Below, piece by piece: positions 28,350 to 37,122 of a DNA stretch of 64,000 bases. Origin of the DNA: Geobacteraceae bacterium (GTDB lineage Bacteria > Desulfobacterota > Desulfuromonadia > Geobacterales > Pseudopelobacteraceae); assembly GCA_016720395.1 (NCBI GenBank), contig JADKKR010000004.1, positions 62,001-126,000 of the forward strand, read 5' to 3'. Positions within the stretch are counted from its first letter, which is position 1. Each line of letters opens with the position of its first letter. The translations under genes were made by a program, and so were the position numbers. The notes under the pieces were generated by a model. It worked only from the letters and a program-made list of their open reading frames with translations. It did no database searches and was not told the DNA's origin.

Positions 28350-28847
28350 TTGAAAAACCATGTCTGGCGACCACTGTTCATTGTTCTGGCGATAGTCGCG
28401 GGAATCCTGATCACGAGAACTTTGTTAGTACCTGATGATTTCGGCATCGGCGAGAGGGGTTATATGTATGGCTGGCATCGTAAGTCAAACGAGGCCGAGT
28501 GGAAAAAATACCCGGTAAAATACAAAACCGCCACGGTCTGTATTGAATGTCATAAGGACAAGTATGACGACATCAAGGATTCTCCCCACGGCTCCATCAG
28601 CTGTGAAAACTGCCATGGCCCCAATTATGACCACCCCAAAGACCCTCTGGGGCTGAACATTGACCGCAGTCGCGGGCTCTGCATTCGCTGCCATGCCTAT
28701 CTCCCCTACAGGGACAGCGCCCGGGCAAAGATTCCCGGCATTGACCCGGTGAAACATTACCCCCAGGCGGAGTGCATCATGTGCCACTATCCACACGATC
28801 CGACCAAGTCAAATCCGAAACATCGGAACCCGGAGGTGAAGTCATGA
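28350..28847 (+). CDS. Membrane-anchored tetraheme cytochrome c (Cbc4/CbcS-like)
   Basis: I place the start at the TTG at 28350 because CAGGAGG (28335-28341) lies eight bases before it; the GTG at 28341 overlaps that site. The 165-residue product has an N-terminal membrane anchor (about 5-23) and four CXXCH motifs: CIECH, CENCH, CIRCH and CIMCH, in NrfB/cytochrome c3-like spacing. It is the first of three genes (tetraheme cytochrome, four-cluster ferredoxin, NrfD) that match the Cbc4 complex of Geobacter (CbcS, CbcT, CbcU), a predicted menaquinol:cytochrome oxidoreductase. The stop overlaps the next start as ATGA. Confidence 0.82.
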   Translation: MKNHVWRPLFIVLAIVAGILITRTLLVPDDFGIGERGYMYGWHRKSNEAEWKKYPVKYKTATVCIECHKDKYDDIKDSPHGSISCENCHGPNYDHPKDPLGLNIDRSRGLCIRCHAYLPYRDSARAKIPGIDPVKHYPQAECIMCHYPHDPTKSNPKHRNPEVKS

Positions 28848-29629
28848 TGAACCGCCGAGAATTCTGCAAAAAGACAATGATCGTGGCTGGCGGTCTCATC
28901 ATCCCGCTCAGTGCCCTGGAGGTATTCAACCCCAGAAGACTGTATGCTGAAAAAAATGACAAGGGCAAGGTGCGCTGGGTCTTTCTGGTGGACGTTCACA
29001 AATGCGTCGGCTGCGGCTTCTGTGTCAAGGCCTGTAAGATAGAGAACGATGTCACCTGGGATGCAAATGTCACCCGGACCTGGGTGGAACGATACGTGAT
29101 CACCAGGGATGGACAGACGCTGATTGATTCACCCAAGGGGGCCCGGGACGGATTTACCTCCCAGAAGATTGACCAGGCCCACGCAGGCCTCAAGGATGTC
29201 AAGCCGGAGGATATCGCCAAAGGGTTCTTTGTCCCCAAACTCTGCAACCATTGCGACAACCCCCCCTGCGTTCAGGTTTGCCCGGTTGGAGCAACCTACC
29301 AGACCCAGGACGGGGTCGTACTGGTGGACCGCACCTGGTGCATCGGCTGCGGTTACTGCGTCATGGGCTGCCCCTATGGTGTCCGTTATTTCCACCCGCA
29401 ACTGCATGTTGCCGAGAAATGCACCCTCTGCTATCACCGCCTGTCCCAGGGGATGAAGACCGCCTGCGTGGACGCCTGCCCCTTTGGCGCTCGCAGGGTG
29501 GGCAACATCAGGGATCCCGAGGATCCGGTAACCAAGATCATCACGACTGAACAGGTTAATGTCTTGAAGGAAGAATTCGGCACCAAGCCGCAGGTATTCT
29601 ATCTGGGATCCTCAATGGAGGTAAAATAG
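28844..29629 (+). CDS. Tat-type four-[4Fe-4S] ferredoxin subunit (NrfC/CbcT-like)
   Basis: A 261-residue iron-sulfur protein. The N-terminus (MNRREFCKKTMIVAGGLIIP) resembles a twin-arginine signal, so it is predicted to be exported folded to the periplasmic side. Four cysteine sets suit four [4Fe-4S] clusters: CVGCGFCVKACK, CNHCDNPPCVQVCP, CIGCGYCVMGCP and CTLCYHR...ACVDACP. GGAGGTGA precedes two possible ATG codons (28844, 28847); the first gives an ATGA overlap with the upstream stop. It should relay electrons between the NrfD-like quinol site and the tetraheme cytochrome. Confidence 0.9.
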   Translation: MMNRREFCKKTMIVAGGLIIPLSALEVFNPRRLYAEKNDKGKVRWVFLVDVHKCVGCGFCVKACKIENDVTWDANVTRTWVERYVITRDGQTLIDSPKGARDGFTSQKIDQAHAGLKDVKPEDIAKGFFVPKLCNHCDNPPCVQVCPVGATYQTQDGVVLVDRTWCIGCGYCVMGCPYGVRYFHPQLHVAEKCTLCYHRLSQGMKTACVDACPFGARRVGNIRDPEDPVTKIITTEQVNVLKEEFGTKPQVFYLGSSMEVK

Positions 29630-29631
29630 CC

Positions 29632-30885
29632 ATGGTACACGGTGAAGCCTGGACTCTTAAGGAATTTTTTGTCTATCCCAACGAATACATCTACTGGTCG
29701 ATCCAGATCGTCATGTACCCCTTCATGACCGGACTTGTGGCAGGGGCCTTTGTGCTGTCGTCCCTCTATCACGTCTTTGGCGTCAAGCAGCTTAAGGACA
29801 TCGCCCGGTTTTCGCTGGTCTTTTCACTGGCACTGCTCCCGGTCGCCATGATGCCGCTCATGCTGCATCTGCAGCAGCCGCAGAGGGGTATTTATGTCAT
29901 GATGACCCCACACTTCACCTCAGCCATCGCCGCATTTGGTATCGTCTTCACAACCTACGGCCTGATCGTTGCCTCGGAGATCTGGTTTGTGTATCGCCAG
30001 TTCATCGTGGAGACGGTTCTGGAGCTGCGGGCAAAACAGCAGAAAACTGCTGTCGAGTCAGCCCGGCTCTTCCTGTATTCGCTGCTCTCCATGGGTGCCA
30101 TGGACCTCAGCCCGGAAGCTCTTCACAAGGATGAACGGGCTGTGGGGATCCTGGCCGGCATCGGCATCCCGGTGGCCTGCTTCCTCCACGGCTACGCCGG
30201 CTTCATCTTCGGGTCGGTCAAGGCCAATGCCCTCTGGATGACGCCGCTCATGCCGGTCATATTTATCTGCTCGGCAGTCGTTTCGGGAATCGCACTCTGT
30301 ATTGTCACCTACATCATCACCATGGAGATCCGCAAACTGATTTTCGCCCGAAAAAGGAGAAACAATCCGCGGCTTCCTTCGACAGAAGAACTCAAAAGTG
30401 CAGAGATTCAAGTCGTGACCATGACGGCCAAATATCTTGTCATGTTTCTTGTCCTTGCTATTACCCTGGAATTGCTGGATCTGATCTTCCGCACCTACAC
30501 GGCAGTCAAATCGTGGGACATCCTGCGCAGCGTCATCTACGAAAGGGACTTTTTCAAGATTTTCATTCTCCAGTACGGCCTGGGGAACGTGGTCCCGTTC
30601 ATAATTTTCCTGAGACCCGGGCTGACTATTCGGCGGGCGCTCGTCGGCACGTTGCTGGTTCTTATGGGCGTATTCATGATGCGCTGGAACGTCGTTATCG
30701 GGGGCCAGGCCTTCTCGGCCTCCTTCTCCGGGTTCATGGAGTATCAACTCCCCATCTGGCCGAGCACCCTGGAACTGTTCAAAGAGGGATTATTCGGGGC
30801 ACTTTCGGTCATCATCACACCTTTTGTGCTTTTCTTCCTGGTCACCAGGATTCTGCCGGTGTTCGGAATAAAGGATTCGCATTGA
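29632..30885 (+). CDS. nrfD: NrfD/PsrC-family quinone-reactive membrane subunit (CbcU-like)
   Basis: A 417-residue polytopic protein with about nine to ten membrane helices. NrfD/PsrC proteins bind menaquinol and pass electrons to the ferredoxin subunit. The sequence starts with a short cytoplasmic segment (GEAWTLKEFFVYPNEYIYW) and shows the family's membrane segments, with a charged cytoplasmic loop (FARKRRNNPRLPSTEE) near the middle. It follows the ferredoxin gene by two bases, with a GGAGGT site. With the two preceding genes it completes the Cbc4-like complex; polysulfide or nitrite reductase partners are not encoded here. Confidence 0.88.
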   Translation: MVHGEAWTLKEFFVYPNEYIYWSIQIVMYPFMTGLVAGAFVLSSLYHVFGVKQLKDIARFSLVFSLALLPVAMMPLMLHLQQPQRGIYVMMTPHFTSAIAAFGIVFTTYGLIVASEIWFVYRQFIVETVLELRAKQQKTAVESARLFLYSLLSMGAMDLSPEALHKDERAVGILAGIGIPVACFLHGYAGFIFGSVKANALWMTPLMPVIFICSAVVSGIALCIVTYIITMEIRKLIFARKRRNNPRLPSTEELKSAEIQVVTMTAKYLVMFLVLAITLELLDLIFRTYTAVKSWDILRSVIYERDFFKIFILQYGLGNVVPFIIFLRPGLTIRRALVGTLLVLMGVFMMRWNVVIGGQAFSASFSGFMEYQLPIWPSTLELFKEGLFGALSVIITPFVLFFLVTRILPVFGIKDSH

Positions 30886-30981
30886 TGCACGGAGTCGCAC
30901 ACCGTCTCACCTGCTGAGTACTAACGATCCGGATGCAACCTATGTATCGCTGATGCCTGTCTAAGAGGGGGGTCGCGGAAG

Positions 30982-32808
30982 ATGTCACCACCAGATGAGC
31001 CGCTGGATACAAGGGAAAAGGAGCTTGAGAACCGCATCCAGATGCTAGAAAAGCACCTGGAGCGGTTGTCGGCTCACATAAGCGATGATGGCGTTGCCCC
31101 GGCCGCATCGACTCCGGCCTCCAGACCGGCGGCGCAAAAAGTTCAGGACCATTCAGCCGAGGAGATGCCGGAACTTTCGGAGGAGGTACTGGGCTGGGCC
31201 AGCCGGAATTCGGTTCTGCCCCGCCTCGCCGCGGTCTGCTTCCTCATGGTGATCGCGCTTATCCTGCGGACCGTTACCGACAGCGGTCTTGTCAACAAGC
31301 TGCTCGGGTCAGGCCTCGGCATGGGGTACGCGGCAGCCCTGATGATCTTCGCATGGTACAAGTACACAGCGGAGAGCCCCCTAGCCCCGGTTTTTGCTGC
31401 CTGCGGCGTCGTGCTCATGTCGTCTGTCGTGGTGGAAACCCATATGCACTTCAAGTCTCTGCCTCTTGTGCCGGCCTACCTCACGCTCATGGTGACCGGA
31501 TTCGGCATGGCACTCATGAGCCGACGCTTCAATGCCTTCGTCCCCATTTCGGTCGGGGTCCTCGGCATGTGCTTCGCCGGGGCGGCGATCGACTATCCCC
31601 ACCCCTTCTTCCCCTACCTCGCACTGGTACTCTATACCGCCAATGTACTGGGCTACTTTGCGGCACAGCTGAAGCGCTGCTCATGGCTGCGCTGGTCGGT
31701 ACTTTTTGTAACCATGGTCATGATCCAGCTCTGGGGAATCAGACTGGGAGTGATGCTGCGCAAGGGAGAGGCGATTCCACCCGAGTTGGCCCCTGCCTGG
31801 TTCCTGCCGGTGCTGGCGATTTTTTTCGTGACCTTTTTATTACTGTCTCTGCTCGGCATCGTTAAATCAGGCGGGCAAAAAATTTCCCGATTCGACTTCA
31901 GTCTCCCGACCCTTAACGTAATCTGGGCCTTTGCCTTGGCCCGCCATGTGACAGCAGCCTGGCAGATGAACGTGAACCTGCTTGGCGTTATCGGCCTGCT
32001 TGGTGCCGCAGGACTCTTTGGCATGACCTTCTGGTGTGCCCGGCGCAACGTCGATGGGGCGCCCGGCACCAACACCTATGCGTTTGCCGGGAGCACCATG
32101 CTGGCGCTGGCCCTGCCGGTTGCAACCGGTACGTTTGTAATGTCGCTTCCGGCGATCTCACTGGTGGCCATAACCATGGCGATTGTCTCCCGTGTCTGGG
32201 AGAATGGCGGCGTACGGGGCACCACCTACCTGATGAACATTTACGCCTGCGTGGCGCTTGTGTTTGTACTGCGCGGTGAGGGGCCGGGGGCGACAGATCC
32301 TGTCAACATGCTTCCCGCCGGCCTTCTGGCCGTCATCGCACTCTACCATTACCAATGGTGCCGCCGGTGGCCGGTTCCTGCCGATTCTGCACTCTTTGAC
32401 GCCTTTGACCGCAACGACCGGAGTGCCGTCCTGCTCTTGCTGGGAGGATTGGCGAGCGGCTTCTTCATGCTCAGAATAGGAATCTTCCAGGCGCTGCAGT
32501 TCGTTCAGGAAGCGGTCCAGCGGGATGCCTTCCGCGGCGGACAGTCGGTTCTCATCAACACAGCGGCCATTGCCCTGATCCTGCTGGCATATCTCCGTCA
32601 GAACAAGGAGATTCGAAACGTAGCCATTCTTGTCACCGTTATCGGAGCGATCAAGGTGTTTCTTTACGACCTGCTCGGCACACACGGTCTGCCGCTCGTG
32701 TTCAGTGTTTTTTCATTCGGCGTGGCAGCTGCCGTGGAGTCCCTTGCCTTGAGCAAATGGCAGAAACCGCCTGCCGGGCAGGCCCATGAGGAAGCCGCCC
32801 AGACATAA
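30982..32808 (+). CDS. Large polytopic membrane protein of unknown function
   Basis: A 608-residue protein. The N-terminus is charged and coiled-coil-like (about residues 10-36, LDTREKELENRIQMLEKHLERL), followed by an Ala/Pro linker and then at least 16 hydrophobic segments through to the C-terminus. No cysteine cluster, heme motif, Walker motif or transporter signature is visible. The layout, a coiled coil followed by very many helices, resembles DUF2339-type proteins, but I cannot confirm it. It begins 97 bases after the NrfD gene on the same strand, so it may be read from the Cbc4 transcript. Confidence 0.7.
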   Translation: MSPPDEPLDTREKELENRIQMLEKHLERLSAHISDDGVAPAASTPASRPAAQKVQDHSAEEMPELSEEVLGWASRNSVLPRLAAVCFLMVIALILRTVTDSGLVNKLLGSGLGMGYAAALMIFAWYKYTAESPLAPVFAACGVVLMSSVVVETHMHFKSLPLVPAYLTLMVTGFGMALMSRRFNAFVPISVGVLGMCFAGAAIDYPHPFFPYLALVLYTANVLGYFAAQLKRCSWLRWSVLFVTMVMIQLWGIRLGVMLRKGEAIPPELAPAWFLPVLAIFFVTFLLLSLLGIVKSGGQKISRFDFSLPTLNVIWAFALARHVTAAWQMNVNLLGVIGLLGAAGLFGMTFWCARRNVDGAPGTNTYAFAGSTMLALALPVATGTFVMSLPAISLVAITMAIVSRVWENGGVRGTTYLMNIYACVALVFVLRGEGPGATDPVNMLPAGLLAVIALYHYQWCRRWPVPADSALFDAFDRNDRSAVLLLLGGLASGFFMLRIGIFQALQFVQEAVQRDAFRGGQSVLINTAAIALILLAYLRQNKEIRNVAILVTVIGAIKVFLYDLLGTHGLPLVFSVFSFGVAAAVESLALSKWQKPPAGQAHEEAAQT

Positions 32809-33290
32809 ATGAAGCGGGCACGCACGAAACAATGCCCTGCCAAGCAGGCCCCTGGGTAGAGTTGCCATGACCCGCACAGGGCGGTCCCTGACGGAACTAC
32901 CTGACACAGAGCATCATCCACCCGTTCCATCACCATCCCTCCTGCAGAGCCCTTCCGCCAAGCGCCCCGGCATCATGGAGATCTGTCGCTGTTTTAGCCC
33001 GCTTTATGCCAATTTCGAATCAAGGATGATATCAAGGCGGAGAGGATTGAGGCGACGAGGCGTACTCGCACGTACGTTGAGGAGCCTGCCCTGACAAGTC
33101 AGAATAGTTCGTTCACGAATGTTTCACATTCTAACTCACTAAGACGAACCAACGAAGATAGCGCCTTGATTAGGATTGGAATTACTGGTTAGCTGATACG
33201 CGTATCGTCAGAACCCCGAAAAGAGCCCAGTCACGTATCACGACATCACATCACAGGGTTTTCCCGGGCATCCCGCCCGTCAGGATTAAG
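32809..33290. other. Non-coding stretch with inverted-repeat remnants
   Basis: About 480 bases without a convincing gene. It contains a 9-base inverted repeat (ATCAAGGCG near 33031-33039 and CGCCTTGAT at 33162-33170) set in longer related arms (AATCAAGG...), a short hyphenated repeat around GCGTAC..GTACGT (33060-33076), and the perfect 12-base palindrome GATACGCGTATC (33195-33206). The arrangement looks like a decayed interspersed repeat or small mobile-element remnant. Short open frames here have no ribosome-binding site or family resemblance. Confidence 0.4.
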
Positions 33291-33292
33291 AT

Positions 33293-33325
33293 AAAAAAAG
33301 GGGGGCCGGTAAGCCCCCCTTTTCC
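33293..33325 (-). terminator. Rho-independent terminator of the CbcL-like gene
   Basis: Read on the minus strand, a GGGGGG/CCCCCC stem with flanking A/T pairs is followed by seven T residues. It lies about 20 bases after the CbcL-like stop codon. Confidence 0.85.
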
Positions 33326-33345
33326 AACTCATTCAATGATGCCGA

Positions 33346-35235
33346 TCAGTGTCCGCCGCCTCCCATGAAGGCCAGAATCATCAGCAGCAGCAGGCCGATT
33401 CCAATAGCCAGAGCCGTAAAGCCAAATCCCTTGACCAGGAAGTCATAGACGACGCCGCTGGTCTTCTTGCAGGCAAACTGTTCGGTGATGCCCTGTTCCT
33501 CATAGCGCTTCCACTGGTCTCCACGTTCCTCGAGCATCTCTTCCTTGGCAATCTGGCCATTGAAGATGACAAAGTCCATCGGGAACTTCTCCGGACGTCC
33601 GTGGGTGTTGAAGAAGTGAACCGTGAAGATGAAGCCCGTGGCAAGGAGTGCCTCGTCAGAGTGGACGATGGTGGCTACGTTAAAGGCCCACCCGGGAAGG
33701 AACATACCGAAGAACTCGGGGAACCAGAGCATCAGACCTGATCCGCCGATGGCGAACATACCCCAGAAGACCGCGACAAAGTCGAATTTTTCCCAGTAGG
33801 TCCAGCGCTCGAAGGTCGGTTTGGGCCCTTTGAAGAAAAACCACCTGACCATGAAGTAGACATCCTTGATATCGCGCAGATTGAAGCAGAGCGAATCCGG
33901 TCCGAACAGCCGCTGGAGCGGGTTGCCCTTGATATCCTTCCTGATGAAGAGGAAGTTGAAGCTCATGTACAGGGCCGAGCCGAAATAGACAAATGTGATA
34001 ACAGCACCAACGCGATGCAGCAGTGCTGCATTTGCAGCGCCGCCGTACATTTTCATCATTGCGAGGGCCCAGGCCTGGGTGTTGAACTTGAGCGGCAGGC
34101 CGGTCAGGGACAGCAGCAGGAAGCTGGTGATGACCAGGATGTGCAGGAAGATGTGGACCCGGTTGAAGCGGCGGTACTGCTTATGGGCATCGGGAATAAC
34201 ATGGATATGCGTCCCGGCTTTAGTTTCATGTACGTGATGATCCGAGCCTGAAGCCAGCTTTTCAGCCTTCTCGCGATTTTCAACGAATCCGCGGAACATC
34301 CAGAGTAATGTATGCACCCAGAAAACGGCAAAGGTGGACAGCAACAGGCCGGTCATGGCAATGAAGGTATAAAACAGGATCGGGTACTTGTGGCGATCGG
34401 TCATCTCGCCATGTGAATAGAACTTGGCAAAGAGCGGCGTTGCCCTGGGATGGCACTGGGCACACTGCTTGACCAGATTAGCAGGGCTAATGCTGGATTG
34501 CGGATCTGATTTCGGCAATACCGAGTGGGCGGTATGGCAATCCGCACAACCGGCCACTTTATCGGGGAAACCGAGGCGGTAGTTCTTTCCGTGGTAACTC
34601 TCCATGTACGATTTGACCGCCACATTGGTGACCTTGTTCTTGGCCATGAGCTTCTGGTCACTGTGACACTTCATACAGACTTTTGTGTGGAATTCACGAC
34701 CTTTATGATCCGTTGCACCGGCCAGCTTATCGATGGCATGCAGATTATGACAGTCATGGCAGGCGGCTGAATCCATGTTGCCGGCGGCAACAGCCTTGCC
34801 ATGGACCGACTTCTGATAGACCGCTTCCTGGTCATGGCATTGGATGCACTTTGCAACTGCGATGCGTTTGTCATTTTTCCAGTAATTATGGGTATGTATG
34901 TCCGTGTGGCACTGGGCGCAGGTCACACCCTTTTCGGCATGTACACTGGCATAATGCTCGGAATTCTGCTTTTTGTGGCAACGCTCGCACTGTACCTTCT
35001 GGACCTTGATCTCTTTTCTCATGTGCTTGGCGAGATCGGTAATGTCCACGTGGCAGCTTGTGCAGGCGTTCTTTCCGTGCACAGACGCGGCAAAATCATG
35101 GACTGAGAACTTGGTGCTGTGGCAACCCAGGCAGGTTGCCGGGTCAATGGCCATTCCCTGCTCGGCAAGAGCCGGAGCTGCGAAAGCCACTAACAGCATC
35201 AGCATCATCAGCCATCGACACATACTCTTGACCAT
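33346..35235 (-). CDS. cbcL: CbcL-like fusion: nonaheme cytochrome c domain plus diheme cytochrome b membrane domain
   Basis: I use the ATG at 35235, seven bases after a GGGAGG site, giving 629 residues; a longer frame adds 12. After a signal peptide (cleavage near ALAEQ) come nine CXXCH motifs (CLGCH, CTSCH, CERCH, CAQCH, CIQCH, CHDCH, CMKCH, CADCH, CAQCH), then a HydC/FdnI-like membrane domain with several helices and histidines for b hemes (RVHIFLHILV, LLHRVGAV, IVHSDEALLA). Nine c hemes fused to this b-type domain is the layout of Geobacter CbcL, a menaquinol oxidoreductase used for low-potential extracellular acceptors. It ends in a Gly/His tail. It appears monocistronic with its own terminator. 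Confidence 0.82.
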   Translation of the reverse strand: MVKSMCRWLMMLMLLVAFAAPALAEQGMAIDPATCLGCHSTKFSVHDFAASVHGKNACTSCHVDITDLAKHMRKEIKVQKVQCERCHKKQNSEHYASVHAEKGVTCAQCHTDIHTHNYWKNDKRIAVAKCIQCHDQEAVYQKSVHGKAVAAGNMDSAACHDCHNLHAIDKLAGATDHKGREFHTKVCMKCHSDQKLMAKNKVTNVAVKSYMESYHGKNYRLGFPDKVAGCADCHTAHSVLPKSDPQSSISPANLVKQCAQCHPRATPLFAKFYSHGEMTDRHKYPILFYTFIAMTGLLLSTFAVFWVHTLLWMFRGFVENREKAEKLASGSDHHVHETKAGTHIHVIPDAHKQYRRFNRVHIFLHILVITSFLLLSLTGLPLKFNTQAWALAMMKMYGGAANAALLHRVGAVITFVYFGSALYMSFNFLFIRKDIKGNPLQRLFGPDSLCFNLRDIKDVYFMVRWFFFKGPKPTFERWTYWEKFDFVAVFWGMFAIGGSGLMLWFPEFFGMFLPGWAFNVATIVHSDEALLATGFIFTVHFFNTHGRPEKFPMDFVIFNGQIAKEEMLEERGDQWKRYEEQGITEQFACKKTSGVVYDFLVKGFGFTALAIGIGLLLLMILAFMGGGGH

Positions 35236-35541
35236 ACAATATCCTCCCGAACTCTTCATAAATTTAGTCACACCAAAACGGAGCTACTGTATACATAAAA
35301 AATGTGCGGTGCAACAGAAAACTGAACACAGTATACACGGGGAATATAATAATTTTTACGATAATCAATATGTTAGTCATACGATATACTATGGCTATAA
35401 CCACACTTTATTACCGATGTTTTAATCAATGTGTCAACTAACTGCCATTCTTGACTTTGGCTCCTCTATTTGTTAGCGTCTGAAAACACACAAGAACTTC
35501 AGAGGTCATTGACGCTTTCACGTATCTCCCGGAGCATCCTC
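35236..35541. promoter_or_regulatory. Divergent AT-rich control region upstream of cbcL and the aminotransferase
   Basis: About 300 AT-rich bases. Two near-identical 11-mers, ACTGTATACAT (35286-35296) and ACAGTATACAC (35328-35338), share the core GTATAC and lie 42 bases apart, four helical turns, upstream of cbcL. They look like paired operator sites. No coding frame is evident. Confidence 0.4.
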
Positions 35542-36615
35542 ATGCACAAAAAACTGTTCATTCCCGGACCTGTCGAGGTCCACCCCGATATCCTTGCTGC
35601 CATGGCGACCCCGATGATCGGCCACCGCATGAAGGAGTACGCCGAACTGCACGGCAGGGTCACCTCGGGTCTCAAAAAACTGCTCTTCACCGAAGGAAAG
35701 GTTTTCCTGGCGACCTCCAGCGCGTTCGGCGTCATGGAGGGGGCAATCCGCAACCTTGTCGGAAAGCGCTGTGTCAATTTCTGCAACGGCGCCTTTTCCG
35801 ACAAATGGCATGACGTCACCCTGCGCTGCGGCAAACAGGCGGATGCTGTCCGCTTCGACTGGGGAAAACCGGTCACTCCCGAGGCTGTTGAGCAGGCACT
35901 GGCCACAGGCAAATACGACTGCATGACCATGATCCATAATGAGACCTCTACCGGGGTCATGTCGCCTTTGACAGAGATTTCCGAAGTGATGAGGAAATTT
36001 CCGGATGTCATGTTTATCGTGGACACCGTCTCGTCCATGAGCGCCTTGAAGGTACCGGTTGATGAACTGGGGATCGACAGCTGCATTTTTGGTGTACAGA
36101 AAGCCTTCGCCCTGCCTCCGGGACTGGCGGTCTTCACCGCCAGTGAAAAGGCGTTGCGACGGGCTGCCGGCATGGAGGGACGCGGCTATTACTTTGATTT
36201 TGTCGAGTTTGCCGCCAATGACGCCAAAGACAACACCCCCTCCACCCCCTGCATCTCGCTGATCTATGCCATGGACCGTCAACTGGAACGCATCTTTGCT
36301 GAGGGGCTGGAGGCGCGCTGGGCCAGGCACGCCGACCTGGCTGATTATGTACGGGACTGGGTTACCAGCCGCGGTTTCGAGCTTTTTCCGGAAGCCCGCT
36401 ACTGTTCACAGACTCTGACCTGCAGCCGTAACGTTCGCAAAATTGATCTGGCAGCCCTGAAGAAGAGACTCGGGGAAGTCGGCTTTGCATTTGATGACGG
36501 CTATGGCAAGATCAAGGGGCAGACCTTCCGAATAGCCCATATGGGAGACATGGGCAGAGCTGACCTTGACGAGCTGTTTAACGCGATTACAACCATCATG
36601 CCCGAGTTGGCATAG
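35542..36615 (+). CDS. Class V aminotransferase (alanine-glyoxylate / serine-pyruvate type)
   Basis: A 357-residue PLP-dependent aminotransferase. The start (ATG 35542) has GGAG seven bases upstream and the product begins HKKLFIPGPVEVHPDILAAM, the usual beginning of this group; a longer frame adds 24 unsupported residues. The substrate-loop TSTGV, the Asp motif FIVDTVSSM and the PLP lysine in GVQKAFALPPG are present. Relatives act on alanine/glyoxylate, serine/pyruvate or phosphonate compounds; the substrate here is not determined. It is divergent from cbcL. Confidence 0.9.
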   Translation: MHKKLFIPGPVEVHPDILAAMATPMIGHRMKEYAELHGRVTSGLKKLLFTEGKVFLATSSAFGVMEGAIRNLVGKRCVNFCNGAFSDKWHDVTLRCGKQADAVRFDWGKPVTPEAVEQALATGKYDCMTMIHNETSTGVMSPLTEISEVMRKFPDVMFIVDTVSSMSALKVPVDELGIDSCIFGVQKAFALPPGLAVFTASEKALRRAAGMEGRGYYFDFVEFAANDAKDNTPSTPCISLIYAMDRQLERIFAEGLEARWARHADLADYVRDWVTSRGFELFPEARYCSQTLTCSRNVRKIDLAALKKRLGEVGFAFDDGYGKIKGQTFRIAHMGDMGRADLDELFNAITTIMPELA

Positions 36616-36648
36616 ATATCACGCAGCAGAATATATGGAGGTAGTACC

Positions 36649-36828
36649 ATGAAGTGCCCGAATTGCGGCGACAGAACAGCAGTGGATCTGGATACTCATT
36701 CCGGCGGGTTTACGGCCGAGGAGTCACCGGTTAAAGAATGCGGGGCCTGCGGACTGGTGTGGCGGGTCAAGGTAGAAAACGGAGAGACCAAGGTAGATAT
36801 CATCAAAAAGGCAGACACCGCAAAGTAG
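36649..36828 (+). CDS. Small zinc-ribbon protein
   Basis: A 59-residue protein with two CXXC pairs, CPNC near the N-terminus and CGAC about 27 residues later, typical of a zinc ribbon. A GGAGGT site lies six bases before the ATG. It follows the aminotransferase gene by 33 bases on the same strand. Its stop codon lies within a perfect hairpin stem. No further function can be assigned; small zinc ribbons bind nucleic acid or protein. Confidence 0.7.
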   Translation: MKCPNCGDRTAVDLDTHSGGFTAEESPVKECGACGLVWRVKVENGETKVDIIKKADTAK

Positions 36829-36859
36829 AGACGCAGCATCGTGCGTCTCTACTTTGCGG
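36818..36859. terminator. Perfect hairpin between convergent genes
   Basis: An 18-base perfect inverted repeat (36818-36835 with 36842-36859) with a six-base loop. The left arm contains the stop codon of the zinc-ribbon gene, and the right arm ends five bases before the rubredoxin stop. There is no T-tract, so it may block read-through in both directions or protect 3' ends. Confidence 0.65.
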
Positions 36860-36863
36860 CAGG

Positions 36864-37022
36864 CTATTCCTTCTCAAAGACATCCTTGCCTGCGCCGCAC
36901 AACGGGCAGGCCCAATCGTCCGGTAGCGATTCAAACGGTGTGCCGGCCGGAATTCCTTTGTCCGGGTCGCCTGTAGCGGGGTCGTAGACATACTGACAGA
37001 TGGTACAGATCCAACGTTCCAT
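36864..37022 (-). CDS. Rubredoxin
   Basis: A 52-residue rubredoxin: [20 protein letters not shown] at the N-terminus and [10 protein letters not shown] near the C-terminus provide the two CxxC pairs that hold one iron. The length and the aromatic WxC and DWxCP contexts are typical. AAAGGAG precedes the ATG. Rubredoxins are small cytoplasmic electron carriers, often to oxygen- or peroxide-scavenging enzymes; no partner enzyme of that kind is in the window. It is followed by the zinc-ribbon gene in the opposite direction. Confidence 0.93.
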   Translation of the reverse strand: MERWICTICQYVYDPATGDPDKGIPAGTPFESLPDDWACPLCGAGKDVFEKE

Positions 37023-37122
37023 GATGTTGCTCCTTTTCCTTTTAGTAAGTTAGAAGCCATCTTCTGCGTTTTCCGGAAGAAAGTGACTTCTTAACGCACG
37101 TATCCTGTTTATCAGGATAAAT

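Noticed and set aside
32867..33094. A 75-codon open frame in the gap before cbcL
   Set aside because: No ribosome-binding site, low-complexity product and it runs through repeat-like sequence.
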